Under the pieces are notes generated by a model. The model did not search any database. It saw only the letters and a program-made list of their open reading frames with translations, and was not told where the DNA came from. 64,000 nucleotides of DNA from the NCBI RefSeq assembly GCF_963675165.1, contig NC_087380.1, positions 6,518,071 to 6,582,070 of the forward strand, read 5' to 3'. Positions 8,703 to 20,341 of the stretch are shown here, piece after piece. The stretch is from Halichondria panicea. Its lineage: Eukaryota; Porifera; Demospongiae; Suberitida; Halichondriidae. The translations under genes were made by a program, and so were the position numbers. Within the stretch, counting starts at the first letter, position 1; every line of letters begins with the position of its first letter.

Positions 8703-11700
8703 ATGTCTTCTCTTCTAAAACGACCTAGGAGCAGTCCAACTTACTTGACACCGACCAGGCCAGGAAAACGAGCACCCCTAAGGCTAAGACTGTTAGAAAA
8801 CTCTCCCCATAGTAGATTCCCAGTCTGTAAACCTAGGCAGCTGGAGCTTGGTTCTCCTCACCATATTATTCATTCTGCTAATGCAAGTGTTACAGCTCCT
8901 CAACGACAAGTATACTGTAGACAATATGCTGATGCTTGGAGTGAGGCTGAGATCAAGGCTTTGGTAGAGTTTGTTCACTTTCACTGCGATAAGAGCAACT
9001 GGCCCACTCATCACAACAACAAATATTGGAAAGCAGCTGCTTCATTTGTTAGAACACAAGCCAAAACAACAGTTCAGCGATCAGGTAAAGTAAGAAGTAG
9101 ATGTCTCTGCTGGCGCTAAAGCCTTCAGTACTCAATATTCTAGGGGTGCTGCTAAATGCAACAGCATGAGTCGACTGTATTATAATATACATCATGTATA
9201 TAATTACATGCTGTCGAAGTTCAGTTGTACTGAAATAACGGCTTGAGATAATTATTGTAATAAATGTCACATGTCCCTTGGTTTTTTGTGTAGGTGCATC
9301 ATGCCGGTATAAAGTTGTTGGTTGGTTAAAGAAAAAATTTGCTCAGCCCCAAAATGCAGAGGACTTCTACTTTGCTTTACATTCTTCTGTTGCTATACAA
9401 ACTGAAGAAGCTAGTGTTAAGGTGCAGACCAGGTCCAATACAGCCAATGTCAGCGTACAGACCGCACGCATGTTAACAACAGCTAGTGTTCAGACTCAGA
9501 CGGAAGAAACAGTACCTGTGGCAGTAAGTGTTGAGGTGCAAACAGATGAACCTGCAATCACAAGTGCTCACCCAGTCGTATCACCTGATTTGCTGGCTTT
9601 GTCTGAAATGTTTTGTGACTATTGTAAGGAAACTTTGCATTTATGTGTACCAGCAGATTTCCTGGAATTGTCAGCAGCAGCAATGACTCACCTACAGAAC
9701 CACGGTCGATCAAATGTTATGTATAATCTGGCCAAAGGTGTGGGTACCGAACGACCAGACCAAAGTGATTCCTGTTTCCCTGTTCGTAGGATGCCAATAG
9801 GACTTGTAGAATATGTCACCAATTTCTTTTCAGCTACAGACATTAACTCGGTAGGGAAATATCTTATCTATAATTACAGCTACTGCATGTAACTCTCATT
9901 TTATATTCCAGGTTCCACCATGTCCACATGATTATCGATCGTGGTTGGAGACTATGTACTGCCAGTTTGGTCAGAAGTGGGCTAAACTCCATCATGGGCC
10001 AATGTGGAGTGTATCTGAATTGCATGGGACCTCTCACCAGAAAGAAAGAACACAGTCCAGGTATATATACTCATGCAGGAGGAGACGGGTTGTGGCTGCA
10101 TGATTGTATTAACTCCGGGCCTGTATATTAGTGTGTCTTTATATAATTATAGTTCATGTGTAAGTAGTGTTTCTCAGGCGTTAGCCAATATTCCTTCAGT
10201 AAGTGAGAGTACTCTCCGTCGTGACATTGCTGATAGTGGAATTTCTTTGGATGCCAGTATTCAGGTATCATGCATGTGTACACTATAGAATTTGGGCAAT
10301 GCACTACAAAAAAAATTAATCAATTTAACAATTTTTTTAATGGTCAAAACAATTGAAACTGAGGTGACATTTATTAATGTAGCTTTAACGAAGTACAAAA
10401 AGCGTCAATTCAACTTTTATGTAATAATTATAACAACTATTTAAAAATACTTATAAGTATTAATGTATAAAATATAGTTTTAACGTTATTATTGCTAGGT
10501 TAAAACTATTGTGTTTTATTGTCAAATCTACTTAAGCCATGCATACATTAAAACAACCATTAAGACAATACTTATTATAATAAATAAGACTCATTATAGC
10601 TAAATAAATTCCTAAAACAACGATTTACAAATGAATCGGTATAACAATTATTATTCAATTCAATAAATAACATGTTAATACAAAAATAGTGATAGGAAAC
10701 GTTCGTGACAACTGAGTGAGACAATGGTATACAATGTTAAATTAGAAGGACAGTTTTATATTAATTAGCCCAAGGAATAGTTCTTCTTGGTGTAACATAC
10801 TGGACTCACAAGTATAGCAGACCGATCACTCTTGACCACGCAGAGTCCACCTATAATAGTAAATACATCATTGTTATTGATATTAATTATTACCGTGTAT
10901 TATCAATCACCGAGAGGATATCCAACAATGACGCCACTTCTATCCATTCGTCTGTTTGTTTCGTTTGTTCTCGCATGTCAAGCTTGCCAGTTTAAGGAAT
11001 TTCTGTAGGAAAAAGTATATGCTTAGAGGTATATTGACAGTGACAGTGTTCACCAGAAAACTAGACACTTTATGTTTGTCCCTCACCTCTCACAGAAGTA
11101 TCATCATCCACTTGGTGTAGTCACAGTCATACCTATTAAAGTCTTATAATTATACTGTTGAGAACACTTCATGTCTGTCCCTCACCTCTCACAGAAGTAT
11201 CATCACAGTCAGATTTATAGCAGCAAATGTCCAGCATATAGAAAGGGTAATCGTCTTCTCTTTTCTTGGAGCACATGGTTTCACAGCTCTAGATCTACTG
11301 AGCATGCGCAATCTTAGACTTAGCATAGCCACGCCCACAATTTCATTTTAGTTTCTAGGTCCTCTAATATCTATGGTTCTATGCAAACTTGTACATTTCC
11401 TTACAATGTTCATGACTGTATATAATTTCACATCACTCATGCTATTATAAATGGATTGTTAAAAATATTGATTGTATATAATTATATGTGTGCCTGTGTT
11501 AGAACAAATATTATTATTGTTAAATCTAAATTTATATATTGTATTCTAACATGCTGCATGATAGAGTTTCAAATATAATTTAATCAAAATGAGTTTGTTA
11601 GTTTGATTTAAGATATCAATAATAGATTCTATATAAATTATTGTAGAAGTAAAAGACATTGTGTGATTCTACAATATTTTAAGTTAAAACCACATATACT

Positions 11701-14528
11701 GATTATTTTAACGTTGTCTTTTTATTTTACTAAATATTAAGTTGATTCAACTGTTTAAGAATAGTGTTAAAACGACTATGCAATGTAGTTTCAAAAAAAA
11801 TTTTTTGCAGTGTGTGTACCCGTTTTATCACCTCACAGATATCTGTGTTAGATGAAGCAGCCCGTGTTCATCCAGACACTTGGTGGTGGATTAAAGCTGA
11901 TGGTGTTGACTTGGTGAGTGGATTAGGAGAGTCAGTGAGAGGTGTTTGGAGTGGAGATGTAGATCTCGCTGACGGTTCACTGAAAAAAGCGTACGATGCT
12001 CATCAAACCAGGTTAATGTTTGTCAAGAGGATAGGAGTTGAAACAAGGTCAGATTCTTCCATCATTCTGAAGGACCTCATGATGTTGGAACAGCTTGTCG
12101 TGGAAGATTTAAAACACATCTCAGCTTGTAAGGTCTCTGCTGCATTCGATAACACTGCATATGTATAGACTTTCTGCATAATTATATCAAATGGTGGTTA
12201 CATGTTTCAATTCCAGGTATTACAGTAAAAGCAAAGCATTATGAAGAGAAGCAAGCAGCAGGAAAAACCTCCGAGAAGCAGATGTTTGGATTGGCATGGG
12301 ATGTTGAAGAGCTGGGCCGCATCAATGAGAGTGGAAGACAGCTTGTAGTGGAAAGTAGAGCTATGACGGACAAGCTGCGTGATCCTGCTTACGATAAAGT
12401 TTCTGAAAACTTTCCCAGGAAATTGAGTTCATTCAGGGAACAAGCTGTCCAGTTTTTAAAGAAATCAATGAAATTTAAACGTACCCCGGCTACTCATGTG
12501 CTTGTGGTAATGATTAGCCCAGAAGAGCGGAATAAGAAACCTTATGCTCTGCCGGTTCAGTGTGTGGCATATCATTCTTTAAAAGATGAAGCTGTCCGGT
12601 CTCTTGTCAACTCAATGATCAAAGAAATGACTTCAAGAGGAATGAAAGTAGCTGGTAAGTATACTGCATGCGTACGGTACATGTATACACTGTTACTCTA
12701 TAATGCAGGATTTGTTACTGATGGGGAGTGGAATTCATTAAGATCAAAGGGGAGAGAATGCCCACTCAGTATTTTTGAGATCCGTGCTCAAGTTCGTCGA
12801 AAGTATACTAGACTCTCTGTCAAAACTATGACAGATATGTTAACGCCCAAAGGTAGGACCTGGTATACATGCATGGTCATAAAACTATGTCATGGTATTA
12901 TGATTCCATCGCAGAGTTATCAGGAGGCTTAATACAAGCTTTGCATCCAAACCCTGCTGTTAGTCAAGACATATTGAAGAAAGTTTACACTTGTCTTAGT
13001 GAAGAAGAATGCTCAATGGAAGATGTGATAGTGCGCCTACGACAGAGGACCGTTCCTTCGGGATATGACTATCATATGGATTTCTGGTAATCTAGTGTAC
13101 AGTGTATAATACAGTCAGTATATATAATGATGTCATATAGATCAGTTATGTTAGTGACATAATAATATCTATTGACCATCTCATTATCAGGAAAGAAGGA
13201 AAAAAAAGAACACATGTTGCGTTCTATACTGGCTCAGTATGAGTACGCCTTTCGGGTGCTCCAGTATTGTGAACAAGGAATCAGTTTTGACAAGCATTTG
13301 CACATTCCAGAGGTTAACACAATCACAGGTGAAGTCCTCTGCCATAGAGAAGATGAAGGACACCTATTTAAGGTATAAAAGTATAGGGCATTGTATTTAA
13401 CATTCAATGTGCATTATACATTTTGCTTATAGCACTTCTGATCAATCAATTATGCATGTATTATAATTTATATGCACATGGAACAGAGGATGGGAAACAC
13501 TCTTCGTGAGGGACGGGTAGACGACAACAGAATGGAATATTTTGTAGAAGCTGTCAAAGATCCAAGCACTGGTCTCACATATCCTGCTTTGACTGGAGTG
13601 CGTAAGCAGCCCGTACAAGATGTTGAGCGCTTATTTGGTGAAGGAGTGATCAAATTTATGGAAGCAAAGCAATATATGCCTGAAGCCATCTATCTAAGAG
13701 TTGTGCGTAATTGGCGAAGAGCTGTAGATGAGAGAGGCTTGGGTGAAAGTACTAGGCAGCAATTCCTCCAGGAATTCAAAGATTTCATTTGTGCGGACCT
13801 CATGCCTTGGTATACTCATAGCAAGGATTTCAGCCTGCTGGAAGTTAACAGGTGTGTAACTTACTCTGTCCATCGTGTAAATTCAGCGATATAAGCATAC
13901 TGTTTTTCCCAGACCACTAGACAAGGTGAGAGGATTCACCAGAGAAACCTTAATTGGTGTCACCGCTGACATTGAGACCAGAATGTGGCGACACACTTTC
14001 AATAAAGCAAATGGCATTCCTCCAGAACATCCAAGAGCATCTACAACAGATGATGTGGAATGTTTCTTTAGCGTGCTGAGGGATTGTGTTGGCAAAGACT
14101 TTACTCTAAAGCAGGTGATACATGCATCAAGTATTATGATTTAGACAGTCAGAGTGAGTTTACTTTGCTTTTGCACCTAAATGTACACATGCACTTTTCA
14201 GGTATATTATGGGTGGAGAAAAATCACTCTTGAATTCAAGAAAAGAATGGATCCTTCTCTACCATTCTACTACTACACCACTGCCCACCAAAGATTTTAT
14301 GAAGGAGATTTGCCAGGGTTTGATCAACCAGCAGAAAAGATTAAATCAGTTCGGATTCCCCAACGAGAGCTTCTAGTTCCAGGGGTGTCTCGTAGAGCAA
14401 CTCTTCCAGTGAGAGGCAGCCTGTCCATCCGGGCAACATTTCATAATCGACCCGTGAATCTTCCTCCTCTACCGAATGCGAGTGTATCTTCTCTAGTTTC
14501 AGCTGAACATTCATATGCTCATGAGTAA
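8703..14528 (+). CDS. Putative DDE transposase with N-terminal Myb/SANT-like domain (12 exons, one frameshift)
   Basis: Exons by splice sites and frame: 8703-9084, 9294-9850, 9912-10060, 10168-10264, 11839-12127, 12217-12654, 12709-12852, 12915-13086, 13191-13372, 13487-13851, 13913-14114, 14202-14528, about 1,100 codons. Residues ~75-146 form a tryptophan-spaced Myb/SANT-like DNA-binding domain (AWSEAEIKALVEF, NWP, YWKAAASF, RSGASCRYKV). Residues ~160-212 carry five xQT motifs. The core has WWWIKADGVDLVSGL (D416), GFVTDGEWNSLRSKG (D642) and STTDDVECFFSVLRD (E974), proposed as the catalytic triad. The C-terminus ends in basic and proline-rich sequence. In exon 9 an A8 run (13200-13207) puts the downstream frame out by one base, so the gene is either broken or miscalled there. 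The start ATG at 8703 was chosen over upstream in-frame codons inside the terminal repeat. Assignment to a known superfamily was not possible. Confidence 0.75.
10265..11838 (+). other. Long intron 4 of the transposase gene
   Basis: This 1.57-kb AT-rich intron is far longer than the gene's other introns (54-209 bp). It contains a direct repeat of about 35 bp (CCCTCACCTCTCACAGAAGT at about 11081 and 11177). No coding sequence or clear transposon ends were seen. Confidence 0.55.
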
Positions 14529-14786
14529 ACTGCTTAGCTGTATAATTTATATATAATTATATCATAATTATATACATGCATGCTAAGTCCATGCATTATA
14601 CCTATAATTATATGATTATAGCAAAATTAACGTATACTACAATTATACGTTGTCATTGGATATTATTAATTGATGTCGAGAACAGTTTAACCAAGAAATC
14701 ATACAGTGCTTGCACATTGCATAACTATTTTGTCCCATGAACCTTTTTGTGTTATTTTAATGCCACAATACCACCCAGGCTGTGAT

Positions 14787-15602
14787 CTAGTCCAGTGTGT
14801 AATAAATTTTACCCACTGTATATAGCTCCACCGATACTATTTTGTTGTCCTGCTGTGCTGTGTGTACATTCTCCAATACTTCGCGAACAAGATACCCAAC
14901 CCGTTCCCAAGAATGATCAACAAATCCCTCAATGGCAATGGCACTGGAATCATATTGATTAAAGGGTTCAGGGTTAATTCTTACGTCAGCTACTTCTCCC
15001 CTTCTCTTCTTCAATGCCATCTCAGCAAGTAATTCTTGGTACTTGGGTTCCTTGGTTGACCCAATACATTTAAAAACAACGGAGTGTAACACATCATTGC
15101 TACTGGTACCTGAATCAGTATCTTCCTCAGTATCCTCGTCATTGTCTTCTAAATCAGAATCACTAACATACTGAATTTCAGAATCGTCTACAGGTAGGGA
15201 TTCGGGAACAAATACAACCTCTGGCATTACAAACCAATTCCACAACACAAACAACTCATTATAAAACGTACTAAGTTCAGCTCCAGTAATGTCTATAGAT
15301 CTATTGAACTCTTGTAAGGGTATGAAAAAAGCATTTTCATGTCCAGCACACAACCGCAAAGTAGAATTGGCGCTTGCTGTTTGTGCATCATCTGCATGGA
15401 TAAACCCATCAAGCACGATTCCATTCAGTTTCTCATCATTTTCAATGGTGTACTGTATAGGAGTTAGTTTTGTCTTAAATACAGGAAAGCTGGGCACTGT
15501 GTAATCAATTGTTTTGCCGACTGAAACAACATATAACAGCATATGGTTGCTCTCAATTTCTTCACCACATTCATTACACTTACAGCCAACTACTTTGTCC
15601 AT
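14787..15602 (-). CDS. HIRAN-domain accessory protein of the transposon
   Basis: Intact 271-residue frame on the minus strand, starting 143 bp inside the right transposon end. The N-terminus has a cysteine cluster (CKCNEC, residues 8-13) that could bind zinc. The middle region (~155-178) is strongly acidic (EDNDEDTEEDTDSG). Residues ~180-262 match a HIRAN domain: VVFKCIGS, YQELLAEMA, VRINPEPFNQYDSSAIAI, ERVGYLVREV, the pattern xPExNxxDxxAI...VGYL. HIRAN domains (as in HLTF/Rad5) are known to bind 3' single-stranded DNA ends. Here it would fit recognition of cut transposon or target ends (inference). It runs convergently to the transposase and lies within the same inverted repeats and target duplication, so it belongs to the element. 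No helicase or RING domain is attached. No stop or frameshift is seen. Confidence 0.82.
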   Translation of the reverse strand: MDKVVGCKCNECGEEIESNHMLLYVVSVGKTIDYTVPSFPVFKTKLTPIQYTIENDEKLNGIVLDGFIHADDAQTASANSTLRLCAGHENAFFIPLQEFNRSIDITGAELSTFYNELFVLWNWFVMPEVVFVPESLPVDDSEIQYVSDSDLEDNDEDTEEDTDSGTSSNDVLHSVVFKCIGSTKEPKYQELLAEMALKKRRGEVADVRINPEPFNQYDSSAIAIEGFVDHSWERVGYLVREVLENVHTAQQDNKIVSVELYTVGKIYYTLD

Positions 15603-15760
15603 CTGGGAGGTCTATTAATCAATGCTTGCAGTGCGGTATCCTAGCTGGCTGGATCTCAGCTAGACGCAAACTCGCCAATATTTATAACAGCAGGCACTAA
15701 CACATGACTTGTGACGAGTTATGACGCGTTACCAACCTCCTCTGTGATGTGTCAAAGCAG

Positions 15761-17341
15761 CATAGATAGTGTAGTAAGAGGGATTGGAAACGGGATCACG
15801 TGGGCTTATCAATGCAATGTAATGAACTTGGGGCCTTGTGGACAATCCAGGCTGCGCGTAACGCAGCTATAAGCGCTAAATCACGCCCGTCCAGAGATAC
15901 AAAGACAAGGTTTTCTCCTGTTCTAGGACAAAGGTAAAGCACTAAAACTAGTAGCAGTATTTATTAGAGCCTCTCTTACCATGTAGATACTTATTATTTA
16001 TTGGGACCTTATTTACCAGTCCTATATCAGAAATTGGCGGCATTTTCACACTGGAATGACTTTCTGTACCTATATCTTTTTTGTTATACAAGCAATATTA
16101 AAGATTGATGATGTTGTTGATAGAGAATTAGGTAAGGAATGAAATGGTGTTGAGTTGGCCCTGCTAAGTACTAAGAAAAGTTCACAACATGGTGATAAAA
16201 TGACAAATTGACCTAAATTTATGTCCACTTTTCCGTACCTCTCTTTGGCATATAATTTGTCGTGAGTATTTCTAAATGCCTTTATATTATAGTGAGTGCT
16301 GTATATTGTGCAATAGACACCTTCATTTGACTGAACAAAGCCTTATTTTGGCAGTAGCTGTGATGTTTAGTCTACATGTATAATTACAAATTGACGTATG
16401 TACATGTATATACTGGTCATACGTTATTATGTTACTACCGTCTTGTTTACTTGCCCATGGGTGATATATACTATAGGGTTGGAGAATGAATACCTGGACG
16501 ACTGGGACACTGGGAAAAATCGGTTTCTAGCCGTAAGGAGCTAAGTGCACTGGCTGCAACAAGATGCTGTAGTGATGCCACAAGGACTGAAGTTCACAGT
16601 CAGGTACGTATATATACAATGTGTATTGTAAACCTAAAACTCCCCTCGCCCCTTTGCAGTCAAATCATTCATTGACATGGTAGGAGACCTGTTCATCCTC
16701 CCTGATGCAAGTGCCTTTCTGAGTGAGCAAATCGGCTAGAACCCTCTCGAAGTGTTTAACTACATTTCTATTTGATGCACATAATTATTTTTTTTACGTG
16801 TGATCAAACAACCATAATTATAATTATGAATCGAATGAACTATATACACTAAGAGTATAAGAGTGTGAATACACAATACGCTAAAGTGATAGCTATTAAA
16901 TTGTATTTCCCTTGTAAATCATCCATTCATAGCTACAACTTTGTTGCTCAAAGTCAGTGCAGTTACATGATGCTGGCACTGCTAAATATCTTGAATCCTT
17001 CGTCTTCACAAACAGAGGCTTAGTGGCTTCTCTCGATCTCAGTAGAGTGTTTCTCTGTATTAAAAGGGACAAATATTAAAATGGACAAGCAAGCTAGCTA
17101 TACAAATGTAGACTGGTATTTTGGACTTATACCTTCGATGCTCATCACTGCTCTTAGCTTTAGCTCTAGCTCTTATCAAGGTCTCATGTGCTGTCTGTCT
17201 GCTCTGTAATCTGTGCTGCCATCCCAAGGTGATGTGAAGAAACTATTATTAGCTTCCGGTGCAGTGAATTAACTTCCTGCGCAGCCTGGACTGGCCGACA
17301 ATCGCGGTCCGTTTCCAATCCCTCTTACTACACTATCTATG
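15761..17341. mobile_element. 1.58-kb non-autonomous element, 33-bp inverted repeats (CATAGATAGTGTAG)
   Basis: The left end CATAGATAGTGTAGTAAGAG then GGATTGGAAACGG is mirrored exactly at the right end (CCGTTTCCAATCC...CTACACTATCTATG). A second pairing just inside (GGACAATCCAGGCTGCGC / GCGCAGCCTGGACTGGCC) also exists. The flanks GTCAAAGCA (15751-15759) and GTCTAAGCT (17342-) are similar at 7 of 9 bases, a possible decayed 9-bp duplication. No protein was recognised in the interior. It starts 7 bp after the target duplication of the 7.2-kb transposon. Confidence 0.75.
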
Positions 17342-18262
17342 GTCTAAGCTAAAGACAAGTACACAGATCTATCTAGCCAGCGTTTTGATACTATAGATCC
17401 TTGTACCACAGTGTCTGTTGTGTCACAACTTGTGGATTAGCATGGAAAAGCTGATGAATGTAGAAATCTCGGCAGTTCTTCTTTTAAACCGAGGAGTGGC
17501 AGCGATTTAAGACAGCTTGAACAAGTCTGACTACTCTCAATTCAACTGCTGCCCTCTGCCATTATCTGTCTTGTATTGTACAGGTTATTAAAAGCTTTAG
17601 GCAACTAATAACACACTGACTTTCGGCTGCCAGTTCTCATCACGTAAAACTGAAACACAGCTAATCTCTGCTGGTGTCTTAGATGACTATATCCTAGCTG
17701 AATGCCTGATGTCGTTATTACTCCATCAATCTTCTCTTTTCTAACACTAGCATCCATTCTCAAACTGTAGCTAAGAAGCCCGCGATCACTTTTGCAGGCT
17801 ACGCAATTCTACTTAACCTCACGCAATTTTTGGATCACGTGGAAAAATCCATGAATAACCTCTACCCAAATTCTGAAGCTGTAGCCCAGAGTCACCAGTC
17901 CCTTTTCTCCCGCCCCCGTCCAATCAGAGAAAAGGGAGTGGCTTGCGAGTCTAACTGAGAGTGGAATTTTAATGAGTTGCATGACATCATGTATGACATC
18001 ATCATGTGGTTTGTAATGTCTGATATGCGTGGGTTGCAAATGAATTATAAATAAGCTCCCCTTGCTTAGTTTGTGGCAGAAAAACCAAGAAACCATGAGA
18101 ACTCAGGGGCGTTTCTAGAGATTGAAGCAGGAGGGTGCTCAAGAGCACAGAAAAAAATGGGGCTGCGTGCATAGCACGCGCGATTTTATGCCCCCGCATT
18201 TATTGCAGCGCGTCTTTCATACATTCAGCTCCTCCCCCATGCAGCCTTGCAGCAAAAAAGTA
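17342..18262. other. Intergenic; possible hAT-like end only
   Basis: No gene recognised. CAGGGGCGTTTCTAGAG at about 18104 resembles the start of hAT-type inverted repeats (CAGGGGCGT...), but no partner end was found. Confidence 0.35.
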
Positions 18263-19494
18263 CAGTTCATTTAGTCTAGAGAGTAGATTACCACAAATGT
18301 GTGAGTAGTTGTACTTAAATGTAAATATCTTTTGATTGGAGCATTTCTAAGAAATGGTGTTGATATCCGTGTGTAGATGATTGACTGAACTACAACATAT
18401 CCAAAAATGTTTCCATGAAAACATAAGGTGGTGGGTTTGTGGTGATTAATAGAACAACAGTAAATTGTTATAGTGTGTAATCCGTTAGAGTAATAAAACA
18501 GTAATCTTGTACAGCTAAGGTCCTAGACTTCATCACATAATTGTTCAATGGTTTAGGTATCCTGGCCATCCCTTTATGGGTGTTACAGATGTTCACAGTG
18601 TTTATAATTAATAATTTACTGGTTTTCAGGTACACTTTTAGTTAGAGTAATAACTTTTGAAAAATTAATAGCTTAGCTTTCAAATTTCTGTAGTAAGTTT
18701 ACAGATAAATGGGCTACATTTTAATACCAAGAAAGTCCTATATGCTTATTCCATTGCTGAGATAACACTGAAAAGCTACATAATTTACTATTTACTACTG
18801 TTTTGATGACATCAACAGCTGCAAACCACAAACCAATGATGCTTTAATCAACCACAAACGTAATTAAGAGTGGGCGTACAGTTATTGTACGCCCACTTAT
18901 GTGGTTAATTATAGCGTGATCGATTTGTGGTTAGCAGCTTGTGATGTCATCAAAACGGTAGAAAATAGTAGAATATGCAGTTTTTCAGTGATATCTCAAC
19001 AATGGAATAAGCATAGAGGATGTTCTTGGTATCAAAATGTAGCCCATTTATTTGTAAACTTACCAGAGAACGTTTAAAGCTAAGCTATAACATTTTCAGA
19101 AGATATTACTCTAACCAAAAGTGTACCTAAAAACCGGTAAATCATGAATTATAGACACTGTGAGCATATGTAAGACCCATAAAGGGATGGTCAGGATACC
19201 TAAACCATTGAACTATTGTGTGAGAAAAGTCTAAGACCTTAGCTGTTTAAGGTTAGTGTTTTATTACTCTAACCGATTACCCACTATAACAATTTGCTGT
19301 TGTTCTATTAATCACCACAAACCCACCACCTTATGTTTTCATGGAAACATTTTTGGATATGTTGTAGTTCAGTCAATCATCTATACACGGGTATCAACAC
19401 CATTTCTTAGAAATGCTCCAATCAAAATATATTTACATTTAAGTACAACTACTCACACATTTGTGGTAATCTACTCTCTAGACTAAATGAACTG
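18263..19494. mobile_element. 1.23-kb foldback (near-complete palindrome), TA-flanked
   Basis: Almost the whole element is two ~600-bp inverted arms meeting near 18880. The ends CAGTTCATTTAGTCTAGAGA and TCTCTAGACTAAATGAACTG are flanked by TA. Examples of paired blocks are AAGGTGGTGGGTTTGTGGTG / CACCACAAACCCACCACCTT and GTACGCCCACTTA near the centre. Inner blocks are shared with 1392-3550, so both belong to one foldback family. No coding capacity. Confidence 0.85.
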
Positions 19495-19497
19495 TAC

Positions 19498-20341
19498 AGC
19501 ACACTGCCCAAGAAACGAGCGGCTCCTACTACTCTTGAACAAAGCCAAAAATACTCTAGAGCTTCTCTCTTCCATTCTAGTTCTGTTACTATGTTACTAC
19601 ACAAAGCATCTAGCTACAATAATTTATGTGTATCAAAATGTATAATGTTGTGGTTTGTAGCCCAGAATCTATAGTACCGGTACTATAGCTCATAGTTCCC
19701 TGCTAAATACATTCAAATGGGATCTAATACATGCATAGTGTGATAATAAGACATAATTATGAGTCAGTTATCTTGTAGGATCTCCATGCACTATTCTCCA
19801 GGGGTACATCCTAGCAAACTGGTCAATCACTGCAATGGGGATGTCCAGTCATTCTAGTGTTAGTCATTGCTTCGCAGTATCTCTCAGTGGAGCAAGAGGT
19901 GACTGGGAGAGTGCAGAGGATCTTGATCAGCTATTATGCATTACATAACAACATTGGAATGGCAATGGCAATGCTGATTGCGCATGCTCAATTGGGCGTG
20001 GTCATTACTTGTAACCGTGAGATAGAGCTGCATGTATCTCTGGAGCTGCACAGTTAGCTAGCTAGCTACTGAGTGATAGGATTAGTTTCATGGTTGTCTG
20101 GGAGGACAGGGGGGCGCTCAAGCCCCCAAAGCCCCCATTGTACACCCCACTGGAACTGGTGGTAGAAGGCTACTGTCAAGCCCTTTCCATCCCCACATAC
20201 TTTCAGACTGGAAAGATTTTCTCCAATGTAAGACAAGTGGTGCGAATCATCTACATACTAAAGTCACTGGAGGATTTGTCTCAATTGCAGCTTGATTGAT
20301 AAGCTCTGCTTGGTCGCTTAATCTTGCACTAGCACATTGCC
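19498..20341. other. Intergenic, nothing recognised
   Basis: About 840 bp without splice-consistent coding sequence, RNA gene or paired transposon ends. Confidence 0.4.

Larger units (their letters stand above)
8540..15744 (+). mobile_element. 7.2-kb two-gene DNA transposon, CAGAGGAGGTTGGT ends, 9-bp target duplication
   Basis: The left end (from 8540) reads CAGAGGAGGTTGGTCACGCG and then TCATAA. The right end (to 15744), read inward, is CAGAGGAGGTTGGTAACGCG then TCATAA, so 26 bp match with one difference. The 9-mer TGATGTGTC sits directly outside both ends (8531-8539 and 15745-15753). Inside are a 12-exon transposase-like gene on the plus strand (8703-14528) and an intronless HIRAN-domain gene on the minus strand (14787-15602), convergent and 258 bp apart. 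The exact target duplication and near-identical ends suggest recent insertion. The 9-bp duplication fits Mutator-like or Merlin elements by length, but the protein was not recognised as either. Confidence 0.9.

Noticed and set aside
8540-15744. Assignment of the large transposon to Mutator or Merlin because of the 9-bp duplication
   Set aside because: Duplication length alone is not diagnostic, and the end sequence and protein motifs did not match what I know of either.
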